From contig CALXAT010000002.1 in assembly GCA_944386365.1 (NCBI GenBank), forward strand, positions 109,202-173,201: DNA of 64,000 nt, in the 5' to 3' direction. This document shows positions 7,611-15,610 of this stretch, in pieces. Within the stretch, counting starts at the first letter, position 1, and the number at the start of each line of letters is the position of its first letter. Both the position numbers and the translations under genes were made by a program. A model generated the notes under the pieces. It had not been told where the DNA came from and ran no database searches. It saw nothing but the letters and a program-made list of their open reading frames with translations. Source of the stretch: an uncultured Clostridia bacterium. Lineage in GTDB: Bacteria > Bacillota > Clostridia > TANB77 > CAG-508.

Positions 7611-7907
7611 TTACTTTTCCTCTCTTTCTTTATTTATTTTGTTTACCTTTTCTTCTAAATACTTTAAATCTTCTATTCCGTAAATTTCTTGTATTTCTTT
7701 TTGATATTCCCAACCTTCTTCATCACTTAAAACAAAATACCATTTTTCTCCATCATCTCTTTCTTCATCTAAACTTACATTTACTATCACATATCTTTTT
7801 AAAAATATCGAATAATCAATTATAAAGTATCTGAATGGAAAAGTATTTCTTATTTTTAATTCTTCTAGTTCCTTTTCGCTCTTTCTTAGCATTTTATTTT
7901 CTTTCAT
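7611..7907 (-). CDS. Hypothetical phage protein (98 aa)
   Basis: This charged protein has a helical N-terminus, a central beta-rich part (KRYVIVNVSLDEE, then KWYFVLSDEEGWEY) and a helical C-terminus. No family is recognised. It is adjacent to the RNA ligase with a one-base gap, so it is probably co-translated. Confidence 0.65.
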   Translation of the reverse strand: MKENKMLRKSEKELEELKIRNTFPFRYFIIDYSIFLKRYVIVNVSLDEERDDGEKWYFVLSDEEGWEYQKEIQEIYGIEDLKYLEEKVNKINKEREEK

Positions 7908-7911
7908 TTTT

Positions 7912-8196
7912 CTACCTTCTTTCCTTAATAAATTTTCTAAAGTTTTCTTTGTTTTGTCTTAACTCTGATTTTTTCTCTTTATCTGTTTTTAACATTCTTC
8001 TTATTTCTCTAAATACGTTTTCATTTGATATTTCAACTTCTAATTCTCCTTCTGGTTCATAAGTTCTTTTTACTGTTTCTAATTCTTCATTTTCTTCTAA
8101 GGTTAATTCTGGATCAGTAAATTTTAATTCTTTGTATTCTTCATCATCTTTACTTTTAAAATATAGTTTTCCTTTTTCATATTCTTCTGTTGGCAT
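7912..8196 (-). CDS. Hypothetical phage protein, acidic then basic (94 aa)
   Basis: The N-terminal two thirds are strongly acidic (LTLEENEELETV), and the last 30 residues are basic and helical. The start overlaps the stop of the upstream gene as TAATG and is preceded by AAGGAG, so translation is coupled. The function is unknown. Confidence 0.65.
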   Translation of the reverse strand: MPTEEYEKGKLYFKSKDDEEYKELKFTDPELTLEENEELETVKRTYEPEGELEVEISNENVFREIRRMLKTDKEKKSELRQNKENFRKFIKERR

Positions 8197-8534
8197 TATT
8201 TCTTTTCTCCTTCTAAAATTTCAAAACAATATTCTGGAAAATACATACATCCATCTGCTTCTTCCTCTCCTTTTGCAACTTTTCTTGCATATTCTTCATC
8301 TTCTCCCATTGATACTAAAGATTTATATATACTTTCTTGAAATTCTTTTTCTGATTCTTCGTTTGTTCCTCCAAATATTACATATTTTCCTAAATCACTT
8401 AGATAAATATAATATGTATGTCCTAACATATTGCTAAACATTTTATCAAATTCTTCTTGTGTCGTTTGTTCTATATCTTCTTTGTATGGCATTGGAGTCT
8501 TTACAAATTTTCCTTTTATAATTTTATCTTTCAT
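8196..8534 (-). CDS. Hypothetical phage protein (112 aa)
   Basis: No family is recognised. A central aromatic segment (HTYYIYLSDLGKYVIFGG) is followed by acidic helices. The start forms a TAATG overlap with the stop of the frameshifted zinc-knuckle gene upstream, which supports the reading frame deduced for that gene. Confidence 0.65.
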   Translation of the reverse strand: MKDKIIKGKFVKTPMPYKEDIEQTTQEEFDKMFSNMLGHTYYIYLSDLGKYVIFGGTNEESEKEFQESIYKSLVSMGEDEEYARKVAKGEEEADGCMYFPEYCFEILEGEKK

Positions 8535-8828
8535 TACTTTTCTCCTTCTATGATATTTAATATACTTCTTGCATAATCGCTTTTAATAACTATCGTTTTT
8601 CTAGGTTGTACTATTTCTTTAGTTCTTTCATCTAACCATTTTATATATCCTTCTTTTTCTCTTGCATCTTCTTCTAATTTATCTGTTACTTTATCTAATA
8701 TAGATTCTAACTCTTCTACATACTTCTTTATCTTTTGTATGTCTGTATATGTAAATTCACAACCGTATACATTCTTTTAGATTACAATTGTTGCATTTGT
8801 TTAATAGTTCTTTTACTTCTTTATTCAT
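8534..8828 (-). CDS. Zinc-knuckle, coiled-coil phage protein with +1 frameshift at a CGG codon
   Basis: The first frame starts at ATG 8828 (TAATG overlap with the gene upstream) and encodes MNKEVKELLNKCNNCNLKECI. It then meets in-frame CGG (8765-8763), Leu and a stop. Skipping the C gives GCEFTYTDIQKIKKYVEELE and a continuous coiled coil ending at 8534, where TAATG joins the next gene. The join produces C-x2-C-x4-C-x2-C, a complete zinc-knuckle pattern that neither frame alone contains. The full product is 97 aa of unknown function. Confidence 0.8.
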
Positions 8829-9082
8829 TATTTATTCCTCCACTTTTCACAAGTTTGTTCAAATTGTTGTGTTAATCCTTTATCAATTATGAATTTTCTA
8901 TATTTATACAATTCATTTTTAACTGTTTTATAGCTTAATCCATCTAATGCTAACCTTAATATTTCTATTTCTTCTTCTTTTTTATTAACTGTTGTCATCT
9001 TTCCAGCTTCTAAATAATCTTGTTTATCTTTTTCTAATTTATCAATTTTGTCATATATCTTTTCTAATATTGATTTACTCAT
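8828..9082 (-). CDS. Hypothetical coiled-coil phage protein (84 aa)
   Basis: The N-terminal 45 residues form a Lys/Glu-rich helix (KIYDKIDKLEKDKQDYLEAG), and a second helical part ends in QFEQTCEKWRNK. The start has GAGGAGG. It is coupled to the following gene by a TAATG overlap. No family is recognised. Confidence 0.65.
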   Translation of the reverse strand: MSKSILEKIYDKIDKLEKDKQDYLEAGKMTTVNKKEEEIEILRLALDGLSYKTVKNELYKYRKFIIDKGLTQQFEQTCEKWRNK

Positions 9083-9104
9083 CTTTTTCTTCCTCCTCTC
9101 TTAT

Positions 9105-9368
9105 TTACGTTCTAGTCCATTCTACCCAATAAAAGAACTCTTTTGGAAAATGCAGTCCTCCAGATAATTTCAATATTACCTCTTTGGGAATTTCTTTATG
9201 TCCGCTTGCGTATTCACAAAAAGTTTTATAATCCATATCACATTTTTCTGATGCTTCTTTGTATGAATATTCTCTAAATGCACAAGCTTCTCTGATTCTT
9301 TCAGGTACTATAAAATCTACTTTTTCTCTTTTTATTGTTTTCATAGTAAAATCATGCATATAAGACAT
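9105..9368 (-). CDS. XRE-like helix-turn-helix phage protein (87 aa)
   Basis: A single HTH domain can be followed from RIREACAFREYSYKEASEKC (helices 1-2) through MDYKTFCEYASGHKEIP to a closing helix and HFPKEFFYW. This resembles the HTH part of XRE/antitoxin-like regulators, where the FPxxFF motif often closes the domain. It may regulate early genes. The start has GAAAGGAG. Confidence 0.65.
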   Translation of the reverse strand: MSYMHDFTMKTIKREKVDFIVPERIREACAFREYSYKEASEKCDMDYKTFCEYASGHKEIPKEVILKLSGGLHFPKEFFYWVEWTRT

Positions 9369-9370
9369 CT

Positions 9371-9631
9371 TTATTCTCCTTTCTTAATCCAATCTGGTTT
9401 AGGAAATCTGTCTGTATATGTTATCTCTTCTCTTTCCTGTTCTTCTATATCATAATCATCATCCCAATATTCTTTTAAATCTGTTTCTTTCGGTAAATAA
9501 CATATTATTATTGCATAGTCTTCTCCCTCTCCAGAACACCACCAAGGCATTTGAATATCTTTCATGTCTTTTAGTGGTCTATAATCATCTATTGCTTTTG
9601 TTTTAAATCTATATCTAATATATTTACTCAT
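9371..9631 (-). CDS. Hypothetical acidic phage protein (86 aa)
   Basis: This is an acidic protein with a Trp-rich centre (MPWWCSGEGEDYAIIICYLP). It lies two bases upstream of the HTH gene and has its own GAAGGAG site. No family is recognised. Confidence 0.6.
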   Translation of the reverse strand: MSKYIRYRFKTKAIDDYRPLKDMKDIQMPWWCSGEGEDYAIIICYLPKETDLKEYWDDDYDIEEQEREEITYTDRFPKPDWIKKGE

Positions 9632-9633
9632 CT

Positions 9634-10110
9634 TTATTCTCCTTCCTCTAACAATTCTGGGTTGTCATATATGTTGCCAATAACTTCAATAGTATCTAAA
9701 TTTATACTATATAATAAATATGCTTCATCTTTTGTTGTTCTTTCGTTTTCAAAAACTTCTATATAAAAAGCTCCTTCTTCAAAAACTACTTTACCTTTTG
9801 CTACAAAAGTATCAAAATTTCCGACAAACATATCATAAGAAAATTCAATTATATCTCCTTCATATATTTCTTTTTCGTTTTCATCTTTTAGTCCTGTGTA
9901 TTGTCCTATTGTTTCTTTGTCTACATCTGTTCTTACCATTTTATATGGCAAATTCCAGTCTGGCATATATCTTGGGTCTTGGTATACTATCCAATACTTA
10001 TCTTCTAAAGTTTTTTCAAAACATTGTGGTGGTGCTGGTTCTTTAAATAAACCTCCATAAACCCATCTACCTGTATCTATCTCTTTTCCTCTAAATCGAT
10101 ATTCTCGCAT
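9634..10110 (-). CDS. YopX-domain phage protein
   Basis: The 158-aa protein shows the YopX pattern: N-terminal YRFRGKEIDTGRWVYGGL, central TIGQYTGLKDENEKEIYEGD, and a C-terminal beta-rich half ending EVIGNIYDNPELL. YopX proteins are common in Gram-positive phages and their function is unknown. The start has AAGGAGG. Confidence 0.88.
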   Translation of the reverse strand: MREYRFRGKEIDTGRWVYGGLFKEPAPPQCFEKTLEDKYWIVYQDPRYMPDWNLPYKMVRTDVDKETIGQYTGLKDENEKEIYEGDIIEFSYDMFVGNFDTFVAKGKVVFEEGAFYIEVFENERTTKDEAYLLYSINLDTIEVIGNIYDNPELLEEGE

Positions 10111-10283
10111 CTTTCTTCCTCCTTGATTTCTATATAATCAATTCTTTTTATTTCTTCTAAAGTGGTACAATATATGTAACCTATTTCGTGATATATATCA
10201 TTTGTCTTTATTGTTTTTTCTATAACTTCATAATCATTTTTCATAAAGTTATATTTTCTTATGAAAAGTTTATATGTTCTCAT
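10077..10283 (-). CDS. Hypothetical phage protein (68 aa)
   Basis: This small protein (RTYKLFIRKYNFMKNDYEVI near the N-terminus) overlaps the YopX gene by 34 bases and the upstream gene by 4 bases. The N-terminal beta strands suggest a small compact domain. No family is recognised. Confidence 0.6.
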   Translation of the reverse strand: MRTYKLFIRKYNFMKNDYEVIEKTIKTNDIYHEIGYIYCTTLEEIKRIDYIEIKEEERCENIDLEEKR

Positions 10284-10627
10284 CTTTCTTTCTCTACTTT
10301 CTCGACTAATCCTGCTTGGATTAAGTCGTATAATATATCAAAATCTGTACAATAATAGTTATAATTATCAATTATCCATATTTTACTTTCATTAACTAGT
10401 GGAACTCCTCTATAATCTTTTTTAAACCTTTTTCTTATTTTTATTTTTTTATTTTTAACTCCTACATTCCTTTTTATGATAGAAATACCTAAAAATTTGG
10501 GTATTGAAGTTTCTTTATTATTTACAAAAAAGTATTCAACAAGCTGTCCATTTTCTTCGCTATATTTCGGTTTAAATCCAAACTTTTCTAATTCTTTTAA
10601 ATTTACACTATCTTTTATTTTTAACAT
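10280..10627 (-). CDS. Hypothetical basic phage protein (115 aa)
   Basis: The N-terminus reads KDSVNLKELEKFGFKPKY, a pattern common in small phage proteins with a helix-strand opening. The middle is very basic. The start lies inside the end of the 53-aa gene upstream, and both ends overlap neighbours by a few bases, typical of this compact operon. Confidence 0.6.
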   Translation of the reverse strand: MLKIKDSVNLKELEKFGFKPKYSEENGQLVEYFFVNNKETSIPKFLGISIIKRNVGVKNKKIKIRKRFKKDYRGVPLVNESKIWIIDNYNYYCTDFDILYDLIQAGLVEKVEKER

Positions 10628-10782
10628 TCTTCACTTTTCCTTTCAAAATATTGTTTTATACAATTAATGCAAGTTATATCTTGAGCCGTTTCTTGTGTGC
10701 ATTCTATATAAGCACTATTACAGATATCTTCTTCTACATCTACGTTTTGAAATATATATTCTGCCATTAAATATCTTCTCAT
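10621..10782 (-). CDS. Small phage protein with four cysteines (53 aa)
   Basis: This short gene fills the gap between two longer ones. The product contains CNSAYIECTQETAQDITCINC, broken here into C-x7-C and C-x2-C pairs, so zinc binding is possible. It begins MRRYLMAEYIF; the second Met (10767) is an alternative start. The 3' end overlaps the next start by seven bases. Confidence 0.5.
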   Translation of the reverse strand: MRRYLMAEYIFQNVDVEEDICNSAYIECTQETAQDITCINCIKQYFERKSEEC

Positions 10783-11275
10783 CTTTTTCTTTTAGCATAT
10801 TTAGGACTGTTTCTATTGCCTTACAAAAATCAATATGCGTTCCCCCAATTTTTCCTTGTCTTTTATCTTCTTTAATCTCTTTGTACATATTATAAAAGTT
10901 ATCATCTTCAATATATTTTTTTAATTTTTCGATAGATTTATCTTCTTCTAAATATTCTGTTTCTTCCATCTTTTTGTTTTTGTAAACGCTATTTTTAACA
11001 TAATCTTCTATAATATTTAAGCATCTATTTGCCCAGCTTCTTTGATGTAATTCATAACTATCTCTTAATTCTTCTATTCTTTCTATTGCTTCTTCTTGTT
11101 CCTTTGTCATTGTTTGTCCTCCCATCCTTGTTAAATAACTTAATAGTTCTAATAATCTTTTAGAATCTACTTCTATCTTTTCATTATTATATAAATCATT
11201 AATTAACTGATTTATAAATAATTGTAACCTCATTTCTTTTTCACTTGGAACTAAATTTTGCAATTCGTTTAACAT
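10718..11275 (-). CDS. Hypothetical phage protein (185 aa)
   Basis: This is a mostly helical, charged protein. A segment near residues 55-85 (TKEQEEAIERIEELRDSYE) resembles small coiled-coil phage proteins. The last 20 residues are basic and overlap the 53-aa gene by 65 bases, which is unusually long, so the C-terminus is uncertain. The start has CAGGAGGTG. Confidence 0.6.
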   Translation of the reverse strand: MLNELQNLVPSEKEMRLQLFINQLINDLYNNEKIEVDSKRLLELLSYLTRMGGQTMTKEQEEAIERIEELRDSYELHQRSWANRCLNIIEDYVKNSVYKNKKMEETEYLEEDKSIEKLKKYIEDDNFYNMYKEIKEDKRQGKIGGTHIDFCKAIETVLNMLKEKDEKIFNGRIYISKRRCRRRYL

Positions 11276-11277
11276 CT

Positions 11278-11493
11278 TTACACCTCCTGTTGCAGTACAT
11301 AAACTGTTTCCTTTAAACTATCTATCTCCACCTGATATTCTCGAATCTGCTTTTCTTTGTTTTGCAATTCCATATAATTTATTGCTACACCTATATACAA
11401 CCCTAACAGAAATATGATTAAAATTATTATTGCTGTTTTTATTTTCTTTTCTGTTTCGTATATGTTTTTATTAAAATGTTTTGTCTTTTTCAT
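11278..11493 (-). CDS. Small single-pass membrane protein with coiled coil (71 aa)
   Basis: One transmembrane helix (IIILIIFLLGLYIGVAI, residues about 23-40) is followed by a C-terminal coiled coil (KEKQIREYQVEIDSLKE). This architecture resembles phage spanin or DUF-type membrane anchors, but the gene lies in the replication region, so I assign no function. The start has AAAAGGAGG. Confidence 0.65.
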   Translation of the reverse strand: MKKTKHFNKNIYETEKKIKTAIIILIIFLLGLYIGVAINYMELQNKEKQIREYQVEIDSLKETVYVLQQEV

Positions 11494-11740
11494 TTGTTAC
11501 CTCCTTTTTTAACGCTTCTATAAATTTCTTTTTATCCTCTTCTATGGATTTTTTTAGATTCATTCCAAATTGACAAATAGAATATCTAATATAATCAATA
11601 TCTTCTTCCAATGTATTTGCTAATGTTTCTAATAATTCTGGTTCTATTTTATCAATCTGTCCTGCTTGTAAAAATGTTACTTGATCACATTTTCTTCTGT
11701 CACATGTTAAGAATTTTGCACAATTATTACATTTATTCAT
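11471..11740 (-). CDS. Cys-rich hypothetical phage protein (89 aa)
   Basis: The N-terminus has CNNCAKFLTCDRRKC, four cysteines that could bind zinc, followed by helices. A TTG six bases upstream is a possible start; ATG 11740 is equally reasonable. The 3' end overlaps the membrane-protein gene by 23 bases. Confidence 0.6.
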   Translation of the reverse strand: MNKCNNCAKFLTCDRRKCDQVTFLQAGQIDKIEPELLETLANTLEEDIDYIRYSICQFGMNLKKSIEEDKKKFIEALKKEVTNEKDKTF

Positions 11741-11747
11741 TTTCAAA

Positions 11748-12023
11748 TCACTCTTTCTTTTTGTATACTGCTACCCTTTTCTTTGTTAAACTATCTTCTT
11801 TTACACCACATTCAACTAACTTTCCATATTCTTTGACTAATTCTGTTAGTCTTGGTCTTACATGATTCATGTCAAAATATTTTGAATATCCTCTTCTATT
11901 CATTTCTTTTTCTATCTCTCTAGCTGTCATTTTTCTTTCTCCAATTATTTCTAATATTTGCATGTATTTAGTTCTTTTTTGTGGTTTTATATCTTCAAAA
12001 CTTAATTGTCTTGTTTCTATCAT
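11748..12023 (-). CDS. Winged-helix-like phage protein (91 aa)
   Basis: The core KYMQILEIIGERKMTAREIE, with NHVRPRLTELVKEYGKLVE and an ending TKKRVAVYKKK, is a winged-helix pattern seen in many phage proteins that sit beside replication genes. I chose ATG 12023, which has AAGGAAG at eight bases; a GTG nine bases upstream would touch that site. Confidence 0.65.
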   Translation of the reverse strand: MIETRQLSFEDIKPQKRTKYMQILEIIGERKMTAREIEKEMNRRGYSKYFDMNHVRPRLTELVKEYGKLVECGVKEDSLTKKRVAVYKKKE

Positions 12024-12037
12024 CTTCAACACTTCCT

Positions 12038-12157
12038 TTAATGTGGTTTTATATCTTGTGTATATATTGCTTGTCCTTTTATAATCATTAATAGTAATTT
12101 ACATCTTTCTAAATTATTCGCTTTTTTAATATCCTCTTCATTGATTACTTTTTTCAT
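12038..12157 (-). CDS. Small hypothetical phage protein (39 aa)
   Basis: The short frame has a clear GAGGTG site before ATG 12157, between the helicase and the winged-helix gene. The product is MKKVINEEDIKKANNLERCK followed by a short hydrophobic part. The function is unknown, and a chance frame cannot be excluded. Confidence 0.5.
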   Translation of the reverse strand: MKKVINEEDIKKANNLERCKLLLMIIKGQAIYTQDIKPH

Positions 12158-12162
12158 ATTTT

Positions 12163-13383
12163 TCACCTCACTAAATTTACAAATGTGCTTAATTGCTTAT
12201 TAAATTTAACTTTTACTTTTCCAACATCTCCTGCTCTTTGTTTTGCTAGTTTTAATGTTGTAAAATTGCTTTCTTCATCTTCTTTATAAATAAAAATAAT
12301 ATTGTCTGCATCTTGCTCTAAGCTTCCACTTTCTCTTAAATCTGCTAATGTTGGTTCTCCTGTATTTGCATTTCTATTTAGCTGACAAAGTGCAATTATT
12401 GGAATATTTATTTCTAAACTTAATAGTTTTAATCTTCTACTTATTTCTGCTACTTCTTGTTCTCTTAAATTAAACTTTCCTTGGCTTTTTAATAGTTGGA
12501 TATAATCTATTATCAATAAGTCTAATTTGTCTTTATTTTTTAATCTCTTAGCCATAACTTCTATATCTTGAATTGTTCTAACTCTTGTATTTATTGTTAA
12601 ATTTAATTCAGATAATTGTACGCTTGCTCTTGCTATCTTTTCCCAATCTCCTTCTTCTAATGTTCCTAGTCGCATTTTGTAACTATTAACTATACTCTGT
12701 TTTGCTATCATTTTTTGAATTAACTGAGTTTGGGACATTTCTAAACTTACAAATACAACATTTTTTTCTTTTGCTATATTTTGTGCTATCTGTAATGTTA
12801 ATGTCGTCTTTCCCATTCCTGGTCTTGCACCTATAATTGTTAATTCTTGATTGTGTAATCCGCATGTTAATTTATCTAAGTCAAAAATTCCTGTGTATAA
12901 ACTATAATCATTTCTATTGTTATAATTCTTTTCTATCTCATTTGTTGTTTCTGCTATTTGTTCTACAAATGTCTTTTCTTTTGTATTTATTTTTTCAATA
13001 TTGTTTAATTTATCTATACAATCTTGAATATATATATCTATGTTTTCCTCTTCTGAGATATCTGTTAAAATGTTCTGCGCTAATTCAAATACTTTTCTTT
13101 TTTTGGATAGTCCCTTTAACCTGTTGTAACAACTTTCTGCTGTTATTCCAAAAACATTATTTCCTAAATTTGTTATGTACTCTAAAATTTGCTTTTGATT
13201 TCCTTTTATTTTGTTTTGTACAGATAAGATTGATATATCTTGTTTTTCTAACTTTAGTTCTTCTATTGCTTTCGCTATCAACTTATTTCTTGTGTTTATA
13301 AAGTCTGATTCTTCTACATCTAGTTCTTCATTTTTAAAAATTATGTAATAAAGTATTGCTTTTTCAATCTCTTCATCATACAT
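12163..13383 (-). CDS. Phage replicative DNA helicase, DnaB family
   Basis: This hexameric 5'-3' helicase (406 aa) is slightly shorter than host DnaB. Residues 1-130 form the DnaB N-terminal helical domain. The C-terminal RecA-like ATPase has Walker A GARPGMGKTT near 186-195, Walker B LLIIDYIQLL near 287-296, and a late motif ADLRESGSLEQDAD before a final beta region. It overlaps the upstream replication gene by eight bases, so the two form a replication module. Confidence 0.93.
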   Translation of the reverse strand: MYDEEIEKAILYYIIFKNEELDVEESDFINTRNKLIAKAIEELKLEKQDISILSVQNKIKGNQKQILEYITNLGNNVFGITAESCYNRLKGLSKKRKVFELAQNILTDISEEENIDIYIQDCIDKLNNIEKINTKEKTFVEQIAETTNEIEKNYNNRNDYSLYTGIFDLDKLTCGLHNQELTIIGARPGMGKTTLTLQIAQNIAKEKNVVFVSLEMSQTQLIQKMIAKQSIVNSYKMRLGTLEEGDWEKIARASVQLSELNLTINTRVRTIQDIEVMAKRLKNKDKLDLLIIDYIQLLKSQGKFNLREQEVAEISRRLKLLSLEINIPIIALCQLNRNANTGEPTLADLRESGSLEQDADNIIFIYKEDEESNFTTLKLAKQRAGDVGKVKVKFNKQLSTFVNLVR

Positions 13384-14128
13384 CTTTTTCTCCTCTCAGT
13401 TTTCTAAAGTATTCTTCTTCTGTCATTTCGCATTCTTTATATTCTATTTCCTCTTCTTTTTTTTGTTCTTTCTTATTGCTCTGATTTTTATTCGATTTAA
13501 ATTCTTCTTGACTGATTCTAAATTGTTTAGCTGTTTTTATATTGTTATCCACACAGTTAACTAAGATTGTGGATATATATTTCCAATTTCTTTTATTTCT
13601 CGAAACTGCTTCTTTCATTACTTCGATTATTAAATCCTCTTCTAAGTTATCTACTTTTAAAAATTTATCAATGTCTTCTAAAACAAATGGTGTAATTAAT
13701 GTGATATTGTTTTCGTAAAATTCTATAATTTTTTTAAATGCTTCTTCTTTTTCTTTTTTATTATTAATACTTGTATTATTCTCTTTTAAGTTTTGTGAAT
13801 ACCCCCTTATACATTTGTGACTACCTGTATTCACATTTGTGACCACATCTTTTAGTTTTATTGTTCTTTTTTCTATTTCTTTTGTGTTTTCTCTTTTTAT
13901 ATATTCAACTGATATATAACCGTATTTTTCTAAATCTTTTATCCATTTACTTATTGCAGATGGTACAACATCATACAACCCTGCAAAATATGAATTACTT
14001 GCCCAACATTCTCCATCTTTACTAGACAAAGACGTGATTTCTCCATAAAGTAATTTTTCATTTGCTCTAAGCCTTTTATCATATCTTACATTTGCAGGTA
14101 TAATTGCATAATAATTTGGATTTTCCAT
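13376..14128 (-). CDS. Phage replication initiator-like protein with HTH_36 domain
   Basis: The N-terminus (YYAIIPANVRYDKRLRANEK) and the following helices are the HTH_36-type winged helix of phage and plasmid replication proteins. KWIKDLEKYGYISVEY marks the end of the wing. The C-terminal half, after a Lys-rich linker near residue 125, is helical and resembles a DnaD-like or helicase-loader domain. Together with the adjacent DnaB it probably opens the phage origin. The start has AAAGGAG. Confidence 0.78.
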   Translation of the reverse strand: MENPNYYAIIPANVRYDKRLRANEKLLYGEITSLSSKDGECWASNSYFAGLYDVVPSAISKWIKDLEKYGYISVEYIKRENTKEIEKRTIKLKDVVTNVNTGSHKCIRGYSQNLKENNTSINNKKEKEEAFKKIIEFYENNITLITPFVLEDIDKFLKVDNLEEDLIIEVMKEAVSRNKRNWKYISTILVNCVDNNIKTAKQFRISQEEFKSNKNQSNKKEQKKEEEIEYKECEMTEEEYFRKLRGEKDV

Positions 14129-14153
14129 TGTTTTTCTCCTTTTTTATAAGTTT

Positions 14154-14561
14154 TTATAAGTAATTCTTTCCATATCTTTTTTGGAACTCTTCTTTTGTTT
14201 TTTTATAATATTTCATCCATGCTTCTTGTCCTTTTTTCTTTAAATATCTATTGAGTTTGTCTCCATTTTTTCCATGCACACCGTTAGTTCCTCGATGATC
14301 CTCTTCTGTTAAAAATATTATTAAACCATCTTTTATACTTTTCATTCTGTAAGCTTTCGAGTAGAAAACCTCATGCCTTTCACTATATTTTTTAGTCCTA
14401 ACTATACTGTACTTTGTACTTTTCGGCATAATACAAAAATCGGACTCTAATTCTTTTTTCTGTTTCTTAATTTCTTTAAGAATTTCTTTTTTACTATCTT
14501 TTTCTATAACCTTATTTTTCGGACATGGATTAAAACTTTTTGACAAATCTTTAACTACCAT
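14154..14561 (-). CDS. Phage HNH-like/NinG-type protein of unknown activity (135 aa)
   Basis: The conserved part reads RHEVFYSKAYRMKSIKDGL, then FLTEEDHRG and a tail WMKYYKKTKEEFQKRYGKNY. Proteins with this His-rich layout occur next to replication genes in many Gram-positive phages and look like degenerate HNH or recombination nucleases. The activity is not shown. The first 40 residues are a Lys-rich extension. Confidence 0.6.
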   Translation of the reverse strand: MVVKDLSKSFNPCPKNKVIEKDSKKEILKEIKKQKKELESDFCIMPKSTKYSIVRTKKYSERHEVFYSKAYRMKSIKDGLIIFLTEEDHRGTNGVHGKNGDKLNRYLKKKGQEAWMKYYKKTKEEFQKRYGKNYL

Positions 14562-14633
14562 CTCGCACCTCTTGATTTCTAAATATTTTTTTGTTATAAT
14601 AATAGAAATCGTATATTTATGTATATGTTTGAG

Positions 14634-14831
14634 TTATCTTTTTTGATTGGCGTTAGGAAAGATAACTTTTTTTATTTTTTCTAAAGTAACATAGTAATTT
14701 TCTTTTGTTACATCAGAACTTTTTAAAATGTTTTCTATTTTACTTAATTTAGTAAAATGTGTTACTGCTCTTGTTTCTGCTTCTTCTAATTGTTTTTTTA
14801 AATCTTTTTTAGTTTCAATTCCTAAAAACAT
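14634..14831 (-). CDS. Small hypothetical phage protein (65 aa)
   Basis: This is a helical, charged protein (KKDLKKQLEEAETRAVTHF). The start has AAAGGAGG. No family is recognised. Confidence 0.6.
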   Translation of the reverse strand: MFLGIETKKDLKKQLEEAETRAVTHFTKLSKIENILKSSDVTKENYYVTLEKIKKVIFPNANQKR

Positions 14832-14846
14832 CTTTTTACCTCCTTT

Positions 14847-14957
14847 CTAATAAATTGTATTTTGGCAAAATGCCCAGATAAAAAACATTACTGCTGTTAC
14901 ATATCCTGCTGTATATACTACTGCTCGTCCTATTAGTTCGTAAATTTTACTTTTCAT
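14847..14957 (-). CDS. Tiny membrane protein (36 aa)
   Basis: The short gene has a strong AAGGAGG that lies inside the end of the upstream gene. The product is MKSKIYELIGRAVVYTAG followed by a hydrophobic helix (VTAVMFFIWAF). A single membrane segment is likely. It overlaps the gene upstream by 11 bases. Confidence 0.55.
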   Translation of the reverse strand: MKSKIYELIGRAVVYTAGYVTAVMFFIWAFCQNTIY

Positions 14958-15309
14958 TTGTATTCCTCCTTTTTTTCATTATTTCTAATATTTCTTTCAT
15001 CATTTCCGTTGCCTCTTCTTCGTCTGTTTCCTCTAAATAATTAAGCCCTTTTCTCTTTAAAGCTATCCTTATTAATGTTCCTATTGCTTGCTGAATATGA
15101 TAACTTTCAAGCCTATTTTGTTTAAATGTAATTGGTTTACCGTCATATCTCGTAGTTTCATGTATGTCTACCCAATTAAAACTATTAAGCTCTAATGAAA
15201 ATTTGTCTTTTACTTTTTTCCATACATTTGCTTTTCTGTTTCTTTTCATATCTTCTTTTAATGCAAAAACTTCACTTTCTAATTGTGCTATTCTTTCTTC
15301 ATTTGTCAT
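14947..15309 (-). CDS. Hypothetical phage protein with coiled-coil start (120 aa)
   Basis: Residues 1-30 form a short coiled coil (EERIAQLESEVFALKEDM). The rest contains WVDIHETTRYDGKPITF and a helical, basic second half. I chose ATG 15309, which lies eight bases after AAAGGAG; a GTG nine bases upstream is too close to that site. The function is unknown. Confidence 0.6.
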   Translation of the reverse strand: MTNEERIAQLESEVFALKEDMKRNRKANVWKKVKDKFSLELNSFNWVDIHETTRYDGKPITFKQNRLESYHIQQAIGTLIRIALKRKGLNYLEETDEEEATEMMKEILEIMKKRRNTNEK

Positions 15310-15586
15310 TTTTTTCACTCCTTTTATTTAATTTTTGTAATTCTAATAAAATTAAATATTCTATACTTTGTTTTGGGTTATTTTTTACTATAATTCCCAT
15401 ATCGTATAACCTTACTGCTGTTTTATCTGCTGTCATTTTTCCACTTTCAATTCTTGGAAAATTTTTTTCTTTAAATCTTTCTCTTGCCCAGTTATCAGAA
15501 TGTCCTCTTATTTTTGCATAAATCTCTGGTGTTATAGTATCGGGCGCTTCGTCCCAATTCATTGTTATTTCTTTTTTTACATTCAT
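15299..15586 (-). CDS. Excisionase/DNA-binding-like phage protein (95 aa)
   Basis: The centre (TITPEIYAKIRGHSDNWARE, then FPRIESGKMTADKTAVRLYD) resembles a compact winged-helix DNA-binding module like those used by excisionases and small phage regulators. It follows the Cro-like gene in the early leftward operon. The assignment is by pattern only. Confidence 0.55.
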   Translation of the reverse strand: MNVKKEITMNWDEAPDTITPEIYAKIRGHSDNWARERFKEKNFPRIESGKMTADKTAVRLYDMGIIVKNNPKQSIEYLILLELQKLNKRSEKNDK

Positions 15587-15610
15587 TCTTTAATCACTTC
15601 CTTCCTATTT

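Noticed and set aside
10718..10782. A fourth frameshift joining the 185-aa and 53-aa genes
   Set aside because: No CGG codon is present at the overlap, and both genes have their own start.
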